DNA from: Haemonchus contortus
Lineage: Eukaryota > Nematoda > Chromadorea > Rhabditida > Trichostrongylidae
Assembly (NCBI GenBank): GCA_000469685.2
Contig: LS997567.1
Span: 28,169,747-28,233,746, forward strand
Reading direction: 5' to 3'
Length of the DNA stretch: 64,000 nt
Position numbers and translations under genes: made by a program. Numbering within the stretch: position 1 is the first letter of the stretch; each line of letters opens with the position of its first letter. The notes beneath the pieces are model-generated. The model saw nothing but the letters and a program-made list of their open reading frames with translations, had not been told where the DNA came from and ran no database searches. Of the stretch, positions 47,601 through 58,714 are shown piece after piece.

Positions 47601-50012
47601 ACACAGACAGACGGAGACACACAGACATACAGACACACATAGATACGCACAGACACGGACAGGCACACAGAGAGACACACAGATACAGACACACACACTG
47701 ACACACAGACACACAGAGAGACACACACAGATACAGACACACACAGAAACACAGACACGCACACAGACAGACGGAGACACACAGACATACAGACACACAT
47801 AGATACGCACAGACACAGACAGGCACACAGAGAGACACACAGATACAGACACACACACCGACACACAGACACACAGAGAGACACACACAGATACAGACAC
47901 ACACAGAAACACAGACACGCACACAGACAGACGGAGACACACAGACATACAGACACACATAGATACGCACAGACACAGACAGGCACACAGAGAGACACAC
48001 AGATACAGACACACACACCGACACACAGACACACAGAGAGACACACACAGATACAGACACACACAGAAACACAGACTCACAGATAGGCACAGACACACGC
48101 AGGCACACAGAAACACAGAGGCACACAGACAGACACACACAAACACAAACAAACACACACAGATACACCGACACACTGACACAGAGACACGCACAGACAC
48201 ACACAGGCACACAGAGACACGCACACAGACAGACGAAGACACACAGACACACAGACACACATAGATACGCACAGACACACACAGACACACAGAGACACGC
48301 ACACAGACACGCAGACACACAGACACGCACACAGACAGAAGGAGACACACAGACACACAGACACACACACATAGACACACAGGTACACACAGATAGACAC
48401 AGACACACACAGACACACACAGACAGACACAAACAGACACGCACACAGACACACAGACAGACACACACAGGCCCAGATACACACAGACCCCCAGACAGAC
48501 ACAGTCACGCAGACGCACACAGACGCACAGAGACATGCACACACACACAGACACACACACAGACACCCACAGACATACACACCCACACAGACAGACACAC
48601 ACGGACACAGAGACGCACAGTCACACAGACAGTCACACACATACACAGACACACATAGACACCCACAGACATATACACAGACAGACACACAGACACACAG
48701 ACATACACAGGCACACACCGACACACACAGACACACACAGTCACACACAGACGCACACAGACACAACCAGACACACACAGACAAAGACACATACACAGGC
48801 ACACACAGACACCTAGACACACGGATACGCACACAGACACACAGAGACACGCAGACACCCAGAGAGACAAACACGCACACAGACACACAGACACGTAGAC
48901 ACACACAGACGCACAGAGACACGCACACACACAGTCAGACACACAGACAGGCGCACACCCACACAGACACAAAGACGCACAGAGACACAGATACACAGAG
49001 GCACAGACACATACAGACACACGCAGACACACGCAGACAGACACACACAGAAAAGCACACAGACGCACAGAGACACCCACAGACATACACAGACACGCAC
49101 AGACACAGACGCACAGAGACACAGATACACAGAGACACAGACAGACACCCACACAGACACACACAGACACCCGCAGACAGACACAAACAGAAAAGCACAC
49201 AGACGCACACAGACACCCACAGACATACACAGACACGCACACAGACACACAAAGACGCGCAGAGACACAGATGCACAGACACACAGATAGACATAGACAC
49301 ACACAGACACACACACGTACAGACACACACACATACACGTACACAGACGCACACACAGAGACAAACAGACACGCAGCCACATACACAGACACACAGGTAC
49401 ACACAGACACACACAGACACATGCGCACAGCCACACAGATAGACTCAGACATACACATACACACACACACCTACAGACACACACAGACACCCAAAGACAG
49501 ACACACATAGAGACACGCACACAGACAAACACACACAGACACAGACGCACAGACGCACAGACACACAGATAGACACAGAATCACACAGACAGACACAAAC
49601 AGACACGCACACAGACACACAGACAGACACACACAGACCCAGATACACACAGACACACACAGACGTACGCACACGCACACAGACACAGAGACACACAGAG
49701 GCACGCAAGCACACAGACACACACAGACACATAGGTACACACAGACACACAGACACACACGGATACACACAGGCGCGCACTTACACAACCAGACACACAC
49801 AGACAAAGATACACAGACACACAGACGGACACACAGACACACAGACACAACACAGAAACTCACAGGCACACACAGACACAGACGCACAGACACACAGATA
49901 GACACAGACACACGGACAGACAGACACACAGAGACACGTAACCACTTAGAGACAAATACAGAGACACACATTCACATACACTTAGACACACACAGACGCA
50001 CAGAGACACATA
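44652..50012. repeat. 5.3-kb CACAGA/CACACAGA microsatellite with higher-order repeats
   Basis: The + strand is almost entirely A, C and G, built of ACACAG, ACACACAG and ACACGC units, with T nearly absent. A higher-order period of exactly 160 bp is visible (ACGGAGAC at 47235 and 47395, and again at 47611, 47771 and 47931). Long open frames on both strands (up to 1,153 codons) are consequences of the composition and are not genes. Confidence 0.99.
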
Positions 50013-51420
50013 ATCACAGGCTTCCCATTGAAGGTACAGAAGCACAGATCGCGCTAAAATTTATGAAATGTTCCAATAGGATACATATGTCATACCCTTG
50101 TATACCATGAATGGCGTTGTCAGGTCGGAAAACAGTCTAGATAAGGCGTTATAAATTCTCAAAGATTTTTCGAGGGTGTACGCCGACGATTTTTAACTGT
50201 CTCTGTCTGTGTGTCTCTGTTTTTGTTTTTAACTGCATTGCGTAGGCTGCACTACCCAAGTACACCTATGTAGGAAGTCTAATCAACCTGTTTCGACTCA
50301 AAGCGACAGTGAAAGGCAGTCATGAGCAGTTCTGACCCGGTATAATCAGCTTTTTGCGCAGTTGCAACAACGTCTCGTCCAAGTACCCGTTCCATTTATT
50401 TTGCGTCATGGTGATTTCGTACGACCTCCATGATCAGTACTTTATTTCAGCCTTGTTCGGCTGAAGAGGTTCATTTCACGTTGAATAGGCGGAATTTATT
50501 GATTTCTCCAACGATGCACTATTCCCGACCAAAACTCCTTTTTTCCGTCTTAAATAGGGTACCACAAGTTCTTGCGAGCCGTACTTCGAATCCATGAAGG
50601 TTCCTGAGTGGAAACGCTTATACACCTGAGTGGAAACGCTAATGCATCTTTCGAGAACTTTACACCGGAGATCAATTTGTCTTTGACAGCCCTTTTCGAC
50701 TTGAAAAGAAATCATCTGAAGATATCCCTTCATCCCCTGATTAGGTCATCATTGGCGTTACAGTAACAAGGAGACACCGCTGCACCTCGAAGCTTCAATT
50801 AATCATCCTTTCCGAGAAACGTACGACTTTATAATAATTTGTTTCAGTCACATTGAGGCATGACACTGTTTGCAGCGCAGACATTAAATAGATGTATACC
50901 GCTCCAGCCTGTGACGCTCTGATGTTCGATTCATTGAACTTCTTATTGGTCTCTCATAAATTGCTGTTGTACTTATCCCCTTTGCTCCCAGTTCGATGGC
51001 TGCACTTTGCGCCCGTTATCAATAAATTTCTGCGTTTGTTCAACGTAAGCACTCTTCTGTTTTGACGCTGATCTGTCAATAATCAAAAAGGGTTGCAAAG
51101 TTAGACAACGTTTCAGATACGAGTTGAGAAGTCGCATTAACCAGTAGGAACTCCTTGGTTTCAGATGCGCTTGCTATAGGAAGGAATCTCTTGGCTATAG
51201 GCTTTACACTATTCCAGCTTTCTTGAATTCAACCCTGCGCGGCCTAACATGATGAAAGGTTGTCATTGAGAAGGATAGAACAGATAAGACGGATAAGGCG
51301 AGTAACTCCCAGTTACAGATGTGCCTTTGATTTCCGACTGCAAAGATTGCGAAGGCGATGGAAAAATAGCCAATGAAAATCCAATAAAAAGTAAAGGGAA
51401 AAAAGTGTTTTAACTCTGGT
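50013..51420. other. Stretch without recognised gene
   Basis: About 1.4 kb with no coding, structural or repeat signal I can support. Confidence 0.4.
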
Positions 51421-51477
51421 ATGAAGGTGTGTGGTATAGCCTCAGCCAAGATGGTACAGCACTTTATTCAGTCAACG

Positions 51478-51501
51478 TTTCGGCGTTACCGCCTTCGTCA
51501 G
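51478..51501 (-). ncRNA. Hammerhead-ribozyme-like core in Penelope 3' region
   Basis: The minus strand reads CTGACGA, then AGGCG-GTAA-CGCC (a GC-rich stem with tetraloop), then GAAA. This is the conserved core CUGANGA, stem II, GAAA of hammerhead ribozymes, which Penelope-like elements are known to carry. A stem III and cleavage triplet could not be paired convincingly, so activity is unproven. It lies about 170 bp downstream of the GIY-YIG ORF. Confidence 0.5.
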
Positions 51502-51671
51502 GACCTGGAAGCCAAAAAGAATTCGAGATTCATCCAATTCATGCCCCATTTCAGACTTCAGTTAGCCCAAGTAAACCTACAGATATCCGAATAGGTCTCG
51601 TAAACCACAACAAGGGAACCCACCTTAGAAATAGAGGAGACGACATGTAGACCACCTTCCAAACTGCCTAT

Positions 51672-52490
51672 TTAAACATTTTCGCAGTGTGTGGGCCCCG
51701 GGTGACCTGACCCCCGACTTGAAGCCGGTGGCAATTGTAGCCCACACAGGTCGATGAACGGGGCGAGTTCACTTGTTATGGCCAGGTATTCGTCTTTCCG
51801 GTTAATTTTAGGGTCTTTTGCGCGGATCCAAAACGCTTCCAAAGTTTTGCGCGCGGAGGTCGTGGGCTCCCGCATCGAAATCCTGACTGAGACTTCAAAC
51901 TCTACCCCTGCGTGGCGATTCCTACGATGGTCTCCGAGGGGGGTTTCAGGCCTTGAATTCTTTAGACCAGCTAGGTGTTCCTTGATCCTACATACTAAAG
52001 GCCGCCCGGTCTCACCTATGTATTCGTCCCCGCAGGCCTCACAAGTGATCAAATAGATCACCCCTGACGCCATGCAGTCCCCTTCTCGCCCGTTGGGACA
52101 GATGACACAGTGGGGGGTTATGCAGAGACGGTCATACAAACGATTTTGAACCAGCTTTTTCCTGAAATTGGTAGGAGGAACTTCGACCACCCGCACCATG
52201 TCATCAGGGCCACACTTGCGCAGAGCTGTTCTTACGTCAGAGCTGGCCGTGACCGAGTCTGATACAAAGGGGGGAAGGCAAAAGATCACCTTCTCCAAAC
52301 TTTCGTCAGTATGTCCGTGTGGTCTGCTACGTGTGGGTTTGCGAAGGGATTGTTCTTTTGTTCTGTTGTAACTCTTTATCGCAAACCTAAACTCTTGAAC
52401 AATAGAGGAAATAAGGGTAACCGGCCTGTTTGCAGCCCGAACGCAGTAGAGCAAGAGACAATACACCATATAAAGAGTTACTCGTTCCAA
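51672..52490 (-). CDS. Penelope-like element: C-terminal GIY-YIG endonuclease
   Basis: An uninterrupted 272-codon minus-strand frame. Residues about 70-245 match the endonuclease half of Penelope-like retroelements: CVICPNGREGDC (zinc-like cysteines before the domain), VIYLITCEACGDEYIGETGR (GIY-YIG motif), RIKEHLAGLKNSRPETPLGD and ARKTLEAFWIRAKDPKINRK with the catalytic Glu. The enzyme nicks target DNA for retrotransposition. The reverse transcriptase expected upstream (above 52490) is absent, so the copy is 5'-truncated. The annotated first codon is only the frame start and not a supported initiation site. The 3' flank holds the hammerhead-like core. Confidence 0.85.
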   Translation of the reverse strand: MERVTLYMVYCLLLYCVRAANRPVTLISSIVQEFRFAIKSYNRTKEQSLRKPTRSRPHGHTDESLEKVIFCLPPFVSDSVTASSDVRTALRKCGPDDMVRVVEVPPTNFRKKLVQNRLYDRLCITPHCVICPNGREGDCMASGVIYLITCEACGDEYIGETGRPLVCRIKEHLAGLKNSRPETPLGDHRRNRHAGVEFEVSVRISMREPTTSARKTLEAFWIRAKDPKINRKDEYLAITSELAPFIDLCGLQLPPASSRGSGHPGPTHCENV

Positions 52491-52752
52491 GCGGTATTAC
52501 CTGTATGCCTACAAGCCGGGCGGAATAATAAGTGATCGCTCTTCGCATACTCCACAGCTTTGTTGGCAAAAACATGCCTCAACATGAGCAGAATGACCAC
52601 AGTATATTCTCAATCAAACAAAACCGTTAAACCAAATAAAGAATACCAAAAAATTCCTCCGATATAGACGAACATAATATGTCAAAAACAAGGAACAGAA
52701 GAAAGTTGGAGTGGAAATTCCGAGAAGAAAATTTTCATATTGTATCATAAAA

Positions 52753-52989
52753 TCAGACCCGCAAACTTAGACAGCGTGTAGGCGCACGACACAATAAGGG
52801 AAGAACGGGGATACCCAGTTCACTCGTATCCATCCACAATAAACGAGGCGCTCGTGAGGAGGAGCAGAGAGATTCATCAGGATCTCTTGTCTTACTATCG
52901 TATACATATGTGCACTGTTTACACTCTAAGAGATAAATGGTGGCGATGAGCATAGCTTTAGCTACTTTATTATCTTTTGGCACATTCAA
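52753..52989 (-). pseudogene. Possible second Penelope-type GIY-YIG remnant
   Basis: IYLLECKQCTYVYDSKTRDP resembles the start of a GIY-YIG block (usually IYLLECxxCxxxYVGETGRP) with the YIG portion decayed. Nothing further of the domain follows. The resemblance could be chance. Confidence 0.3.
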
Positions 52990-53484
52990 TTTTTTCCGTC
53001 CACTCTGTGAACCGAAAGGAATGAATTTATAGATACTGTAGGAATTTTGCGAGGTCGCAATAGATCTTCAGGTCCAATTCAGCGTGCATAGATTTATCCT
53101 GCGAGATATAGATATGAGATAAAAGATCAGCAACCTCTAAGATCGGTGTGGTGGAGGCGATGAGAGCAGTGCAATCCTGAGCAGCTGAATCGAATGAAGC
53201 GCTGGTGAGAAGGACACCTTGACGAACTCCAATTGAAGAAATTCATCGTAAAGACAGCTTCTTCAAAGAATCAACGGCTGAGTCCATCACACATTGAGCA
53301 GAGGACGAAGTTTGGGAAGGGAAGATGAAGGCTGAGAAAGTACTGGATTAGAAGGGTACTAATCAAGGAAGGAAGGCGCTTGAAGAGCAAGGGATTAGGA
53401 GTCTCAACTGTTTCCTGAACACTGTGACCACTGGAGGAGTACTCTACACTAAGAGAGGAGCAGGAGGGGCATGTGGGACAGAAG

Positions 53485-53775
53485 CATCCTCACTACCGTG
53501 AGATCATTATATTAGCCACGGCCGCGTCGGATTATGGCCTAGGAGCAATTATCCATCGCAAGAGTAAAGATGGGGAGAGAAAGTATTCGCTTATGCGTTA
53601 CGCTGTTTGACTAAATAAGAAAGGAATTATGCGCGAGTAGGGAGGGAGGTGTGCAGTCTATGGAGTGGAAAGTTTGATCAATTTCTATATGGCAGAAGAG
53701 TTACCCTAGTGACAGATCATCCCACTGACGAGGATATTTGATTCAGAGCTCGCTTGCCCACAATAGTAGCCAAGA
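53485..53775 (+). pseudogene. Ty3/Gypsy RNase H remnant
   Basis: Plus-strand frames give IILATAASDYGLGAIIHRKS, then (shifted) VFAYALRCLTK and ERNYARVGREVCAVYGVE, FYMAEELP and VTDHPTDEDI. The order fits the RNase H domain after a Gypsy reverse transcriptase. The usual TDAS catalytic Asp reads TAAS. It is isolated from any other Gypsy part and carries several stops. Confidence 0.65.
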
Positions 53776-53779
53776 AACT

Positions 53780-54238
53780 ACACCAATGAGGACAGCGCTT
53801 GATAGTTTATTGTGTGGTGCAGTTGAACTAATAGTTGCAGATCGGTCGAGCTTATCAAATTATAGGTTTACCAGTTGGGCCATACACCCTAACGCGTGCA
53901 CCATGCCATGCCCACTACCGCTTATCTACGACTTGTTAGAGGACCAATATAAACAGTATCGGTTGACTTCCCTTTTCATAACCGTCTCCCCATTAGGTCA
54001 TATTCCCCAAATTTGAACGATCTGATGCCGCTTTATGGGTGTTGATCTCTTGACACTGATTGGTGGTCGTGGAATTGTTTTCATTCAAACCTCCTCTAGT
54101 TCTTGAAGGGCTGGTTGCCCTGAGGCGAGTTGTGATTTTCATTTGTGACGTCATAAATAGACTGGACCAATGTAAAGAGCATCGGTTGACTTTCAGTCTA
54201 CAACGTCATAAATAGACCGAACCAATATAAAGAGCAAT
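53780..54238. other. Stretch with a short repeated GGTTGAC motif
   Basis: The segment (g)accaatataaa(c/g)ag... tcggttgactt recurs at about 53945, 54165 and 54220, and similarly at 55860. No gene recognised. Confidence 0.45.
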
Positions 54239-54552
54239 GCTAGAGGTCACTAGTGTTGTGACGTTGCTCGCCCGAAATCTGTGAGATTTGCCACGCGGAT
54301 ACCTCTGAACTGCTCTAGTGCACGGCTTCGTGCTAAACTTTATTAATACAACAAAACACTAACAAGTAATCCTTCTTCTCCTGCGTGGAGTCCGATAATG
54401 TGGAAGGGTATTGTGACGGATTCTGTGTATTGAGTCGATTGGATATTGAGTACTGATATTGGGTATTGCGGATACGTATTGCCGGATTGCAGACCACCAA
54501 GTCAGAGGATGAATCGACTGGGAAGCCCTCCGGCTACCCCCGGTCGGACCAA

Positions 54553-54565
54553 AGGTCAAAGGTCA
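54553..54565 (+). promoter_or_regulatory. DR1-type nuclear receptor site in the LTR
   Basis: AGGTCA-A-AGGTCA is a perfect direct repeat of nuclear-receptor half-sites spaced by one base. A related GGGTCAAAGTCA lies at 54621. Function is inferred from motif only. Confidence 0.45.
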
Positions 54566-54585
54566 GATCACACTCACTTCTTGAT

Positions 54586-54675
54586 CTTCACATGTCAGTG
54601 CGCGCGTTGACCCACCTCGCGGGTCAAAGTCAGATCAACCCCTTCACATGTCAGTGCGCGCGTTGACCCACCTCG
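54586..54675. repeat. 56-bp-spaced tandem duplication in the LTR
   Basis: CTTCACATGTCAGTGCGCGC followed by GTTGACCCACCTCG occurs at 54586 and 54642. Confidence 0.9.
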
Positions 54676-54754
54676 ACGAAAGAGCGTCAGTGTAGAGCTT
54701 GCCGCCTTTCAACGTGTACTATATAGTAACAGTTGCTACACTCCCGGGGGCAGT

Positions 54755-55500
54755 AGCGATCACGAAACCTCGGATAGTGCTTGTCTCACGTTTTGGATGA
54801 CATCTCTTAATCTATCTTTGGAATTTGGTACAGTGCACAAAGCGCGATGGTGTCCGTCGTCATCGGAGATGAGAAGTCCAAAGCCATGTCTCGAACTATT
54901 GAGCAGTACCAACATTCTTTTTCCTTTTCTTCGCAATTCTTTTGGTCTTCACACCATCCCAGGCAGTAGAAACACCTTTTACTAAATCGTATGATGCGAC
55001 GTCTTTGGTGTCCTTTACGAACTTTGGGACATCGGTCAGAGAAATGTGCTCCTTTCATCTCACAGAACGCGCATGCCACGAAGAACTTGACTTGCTGTGA
55101 TCTGTAGGCAATCTTTCTGGTCGGGAGCAGTCGTAGTTCTCTCTCGAGTTCTTCCAATTCTCTTTTAATTTCGCTGTGAGGGCGCTTCTTTGGGCAATTA
55201 ACGCCCTGGTGACGGCTGCCATCCTCGTCGTAATCCGAATATCGAGAGCTTCTTTTCGCTGGACTCTTCCGATTCAAATTTGGACGGTCGCTTAATTGAT
55301 GAGGAGTCGACTGAGGTTGTTCATCCTTTCCACGTTGTCCGCGGTCTCAGCGGTCTCCGAGATCAGTCTGAGTAAGTACTCATCATCTGTTGTTCTCTCT
55401 ATTTTCCGTTCTTTCCTGAGATTATCCATAGTCATTTCGTCATAATCTTTTGCTTGAACCTCCATGGTGTTCTTGCCTTGAGGGCAGTCATCATTTTGGT
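54755..55500 (-). pseudogene. Third BEL remnant: coiled-coil/CCHC ORF before the LTR
   Basis: The minus-strand frame 55277-54807 has a charged helix (EIKRELEELERELRLLPTRK), then ACAFCEMKGAHFSDRC, KRCFYCLGWCEDQKNC and ECWYC. The last knuckle is completed in another frame by GHHRALCTVPNS, followed by a short helical tail and the polypurine tract. The spacing is that of nematode gag-type zinc knuckles. The layout equals the extra ORF of the first BEL element (16.86-18.0 kb), including its position next to the LTR. Confidence 0.7.
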
Positions 55501-55528
55501 CTGGATTAATCTTTAATAGTTGATCCAG

Positions 55529-55789
55529 TTAATATGCTGAGGCGACCTGGCCGACCTTCTGAATGTATCTATTAGCTGTCAACGTGATCTTGACCTTATC
55601 GATGTCCTTTCCCATCTTTTCCTTATCCTCTTTATGGGGAATTTTGTTTTCTGTTGACGATATTGTGTATTGTTGGATAAGGTCCATGGACCAGAGCTTC
55701 TCCCATTCAATTGCTTCATCTTGAAGCTGTTGAGAGACCTGGAAACCCCTTTTGTTCTCCAGTTTAGGTCCTGAAACCAAGTATCCCAT
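55529..55789 (-). pseudogene. Third BEL remnant: end of protease region
   Basis: MGYLVSGPKLENK and EWEKLWSMDL resemble RLGYMVSGE and DLWETHW in the first BEL element, the segment between protease and RT. RT, RNase H and integrase are missing, so protease is joined almost directly to the 3' CCHC ORF. A large internal deletion explains this. Confidence 0.6.
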
Positions 55790-55794
55790 TTTAG

Positions 55795-56201
55795 TGGGTA
55801 AAATGTGCTTTCGTGAATGTGTGATTTATTTATTTACTTATTTATTTACATTGCTCCCATATAAATAGTATCGGTTGGCTTCCCGTTTCATAACTGTTTC
55901 CTCACCGCGCTCACGTGACATTCACACTCTTCATCGTGCGGCTTCAGAGTAGAGGTGTAGTAGCGTTCTACCTCTGTAATGTCTGATGAAATATGACCGG
56001 CCTAACGATGCGTGCACGACTAAGACTCGAGGACGACTGATGCGACTGCGCAGCTCACCACATCATAGTTCTGAATAGTTCCTTTCCGGGGGCTCTGTAT
56101 CATCGGCTATCCTAAGAAAAGCATACTGATCTGCTGTTCATTGTAACAATTTGCATATGTTCCGATCTGACTTGAAAACATCAGCCAATCGTCGTTGAGC
56201 C
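55795..56201. other. Stretch without recognised gene
   Basis: Begins with a short ATTTATTTATTTACTT tract (55826-55850). Nothing else supported. Confidence 0.4.
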
Positions 56202-56304
56202 TTTTTCCAATGTGAGGTAGGACAGTCCTCCTCCTAAGTTGTGTGGCGTCATTGAACGTCACATAACTTGGGAGGAGAACTGTCACACCTCACATTGGAA
56301 AAAA
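56202..56304. repeat. Near-perfect palindrome, about 49-bp arms, short loop
   Basis: TTTTTCCAATGTGAGGTAGG... (56202-56250) is the inverted copy of 56256-56304 with very few mismatches, separated by about 5 nt (attga). It would form a long hairpin in RNA or DNA. Confidence 0.92.
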
Positions 56305-56797
56305 TACTTGTAAACACGTGTTAAGTGAAGCTTCGTAAGTTGCAAAGATAAAAAATCTTCGAAAATTCTAGCCCGTTTCATCTTTCAACTCTGACTCCCA
56401 CTTTTGTTTGCACCGAATAACCTTGAGAGCCAAGTGCGGTCAACGCATTATCATTGAAGGGAGATTCCAAGGATGTTTGAGTGATCCCTCTAAAATGCAT
56501 TTTTGCAAATCGCTTTTTCACAAGTTGATGTAGCGGATGTAGTTGATGTAGAGATATTTTTGCAAATCACGAATTTTTCAAAGCATTTTCCCGGCTGTTT
56601 GATTAGTGATTACTTTTTGTATTATAGTGAAGGGCTGGTTAAACATGTCTCTGAGTATCTGTGGCTTCAGCTGCATTTTAGTAGGAGAAAACGTGGAGAA
56701 CGCGCTATCTGAACCGCGTTGTCTACTCCCGTTACTTAGTAACCGTGCCAAATGAAGCTCCGTTCTAGCGTCATCGTGACTAGCATTACTCGCCGGC

Positions 56798-57245
56798 ATG
56801 AAATTTCCTTCTTCACTTGGCTATCTTATAGTCGTCCAACTCTTTCTATTAATAGTTCATCTCAATCATCACTTGTGTTATGTGGAGGCAACATGTTCTG
56901 GTAAGTTATGATACCTATGGATAATGGCTTTCTCAAATATGCAAGTAATTTTCTCAAGAAAGTGCGTCTTCTTCGCTATAGTTATACTGACATAATTCCA
57001 TACTATTATAATAATATATATATGATTTATATAGTATCTCATAGGAACAACATTCTTGAACGCTACCCGGTCAAAGCAGTATCTTACAACGCCTAACTAT
57101 GGCGAATCCAACTATCCTCCAAACATGGATTGCTATTATGTGATGAAGGCAGATACAGAGGATAGGATTTTGATTGAGGTACTGGATGTGGACATGGAAG
57201 CTCAGCTTTTTCGATCTTGCCTCGACTTCGTCGGATTCCATGAAG
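56798..57245 (+). CDS. Secreted CUB-domain protein, first two exons
   Basis: The ATG at 56798 opens MKFPSSLGYLIVVQLFLLIV, a clear signal peptide, and the exon ends at 56900 before gtaagt. After a 144-nt intron ending in ctcatag, exon 2 (57045-57245) continues in phase. The joined sequence CSGTTFLNATRSKQ, QYLTTPNYGESNYPPN, MDCYYVMKA and RSCLDFVGFHEG is the first half of a CUB domain, with its first cysteines in place. CUB domains are extracellular binding modules. The exon ends before gttgat, or alternatively reads into a TGA. Later exons with the remaining cysteines were not recognised up to 64 kb. Signal peptide and matching phase make this more than chance. Confidence 0.7.
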
Positions 57246-57249
57246 GTTG

Positions 57250-58055
57250 ATTAATCCGTATTTTTCTAGTAGTTAACTCTCAGTGAGTTTTTCTGAGAAT
57301 GCATGCGTCGTTGAACGTGTTTCTGACTTCTGCAGTAAGTTGATGTTCATCCTCAGTAGTGGACTCACCAATGAAACGGATGGCTTCCACAGAATCGCAT
57401 ACATAAGTGGTGATCGAACATATATGATTCCAAGGAAGGATTGCTAATGCTGCTGTCAGGGCAATTCCAGAATCTTTGTGAGTAGTGTTTTGGAAGAGCA
57501 GAGAGTCAGGTGGAAGGAGGGGCAACACACTGTGTACGAAATTCAGCTTCATCATTCATGTATACTTTGGTATTCAGAAAACTGTTAATAATCTCTCGAG
57601 GAATCTATGAAGAATCACTTCATATGGCGCAGTTCTAATTCTCACTTGTTTTCGATTTGGTGTTTTCATGATCACGTCCGCGTGAAAAGATAAGAATCTC
57701 GTGAGGCGTTTCCAACTCGTCCGAATATTTAGAGTTGCGTTCAATACATGCTCGCCTACAATAATGATGACTCTCCATCTTGAGCAATCAAATGGGGATT
57801 TTGAAGAATCATGGAGCATCGCCAATGTAAACGAATTAACAGTAATTTTCGAGGATTGTCCTTTTCGTTATGCAATAGGAAGGGTATTGAGGGATCATGC
57901 GAAGGCATATAGTCTGAAGTTTGCACTCTGGATGGCAGCACGTTGCCTACCGAAGAAAAACATGGATAGACAAGCTGCAAAACTGCGCCAAGTTCCGCCG
58001 AGCTGATGGAGCTAATAGAGGGTGGACCCGGTAATGTCGTCGGGGCTTAACAAGG
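57250..58055. other. Stretch after the CUB exons
   Basis: Opposite-strand frames at 57280-57555 and 57574-57825 look protein-like (hydrophobic and cysteine-containing) but match no family I know. No CUB continuation seen. Confidence 0.35.
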
Positions 58056-58545
58056 AAGGTCATTCAGGGCGTGGGACGCCTTTTGAGAATGATTTTTTGC
58101 ATGGTGCAGTGACATGAGCACTGAGTACAGAACTATGGTCCATTTTCGCTAAATGGCCTTCTGAATGCCAAAAAAAGAATGAAAATGATTTTGTCAGGAA
58201 TTGCCGTTTTAACCCACTGAACGTCGTTTGATCCATTCATGACGTCGACTGTCCGCACAGTAGAAGGCGCCAGTGGGCTGCGCATCGAAAATAACGTGAA
58301 TGTTATCCAGAAAAGGGAGCCACATGTTGAAACGTGTTGAAAGCTGCTGGGAAATTTCGTTTGAGCTGTCCACGAGTGTCGGATGCTTGAACCGATTGCA
58401 AATTGTACTGCCATCTCCAGATTGCCCCATATTGTACCAAGGCCAAAGCAAGTGCCTGGCAGGCCATGGTCATGACCAGGACCAGCGATAAGCTCTGCAA
58501 GTTGAATTTCACCTTCATTCTGAAGTCATTCTTCCCTTCTCCTTT
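58056..58545 (-). repeat. Dispersed repeat family, copy 2 (possible small secreted ORF)
   Basis: Inverted relative to copies 1 and 3. On the minus strand a frame beginning MKVKFNLQSLSLVLVMTMAC (about 58518) has a signal-peptide-like hydrophobic core, followed by about 50 residues to a stop near 58305. Downstream come NMWLPFLDNIHVIF and FYCADSRRHE in another frame, as in copy 1. Whether the family carries a real gene cannot be told. Confidence 0.6.
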
Positions 58546-58714
58546 CTGTAGGATTCTCTTTCTGTCGAAGGGCATATTTTCCCAATAATCCTACAAAATC
58601 GAGTGATGTTGGGAATTTAAAGGCCTATCTGTAGTACTGCTGGCAGTGAGTCATGCTGCCTTACAACAGGGGCTAGCAATGACGTGTGGCCGTAATGATG
58701 ACGATGGGTCCAAC

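Larger units (their letters stand above)
54239..54740 (-). repeat. Probable 3' LTR of the third BEL element
   Basis: Read on the minus strand, TGTAGCAACTG starts directly after a polypurine tract (CTGCCCCCGGGAG, 54741-54753), a junction like that of the first element. A TATA-like ACTATATAGTA lies just inside and an AATAAAG polyadenylation-type signal near 54340. The far end (CTCTAGCA at 54239) is a guess, since no second LTR exists for comparison. Confidence 0.6.

Noticed and set aside
44603..49990. Very long open frames (up to 1,153 codons of Cys/Val/Ser, or Thr/His-rich on the + strand)
   Set aside because: They arise because the CACAGA-type microsatellite lacks stop codons in several frames. 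There is no domain, start context or splice signal.
44652..50012. Telomeric repeat or CRISPR-like array
   Set aside because: Nematode telomeres are TTAGGC. The units here are simple-sequence with no distinct spacers.
57280..57825. Minus-strand frames as a retroelement pol fragment
   Set aside because: They look protein-like but contain none of the catalytic motifs, so no function is assigned.
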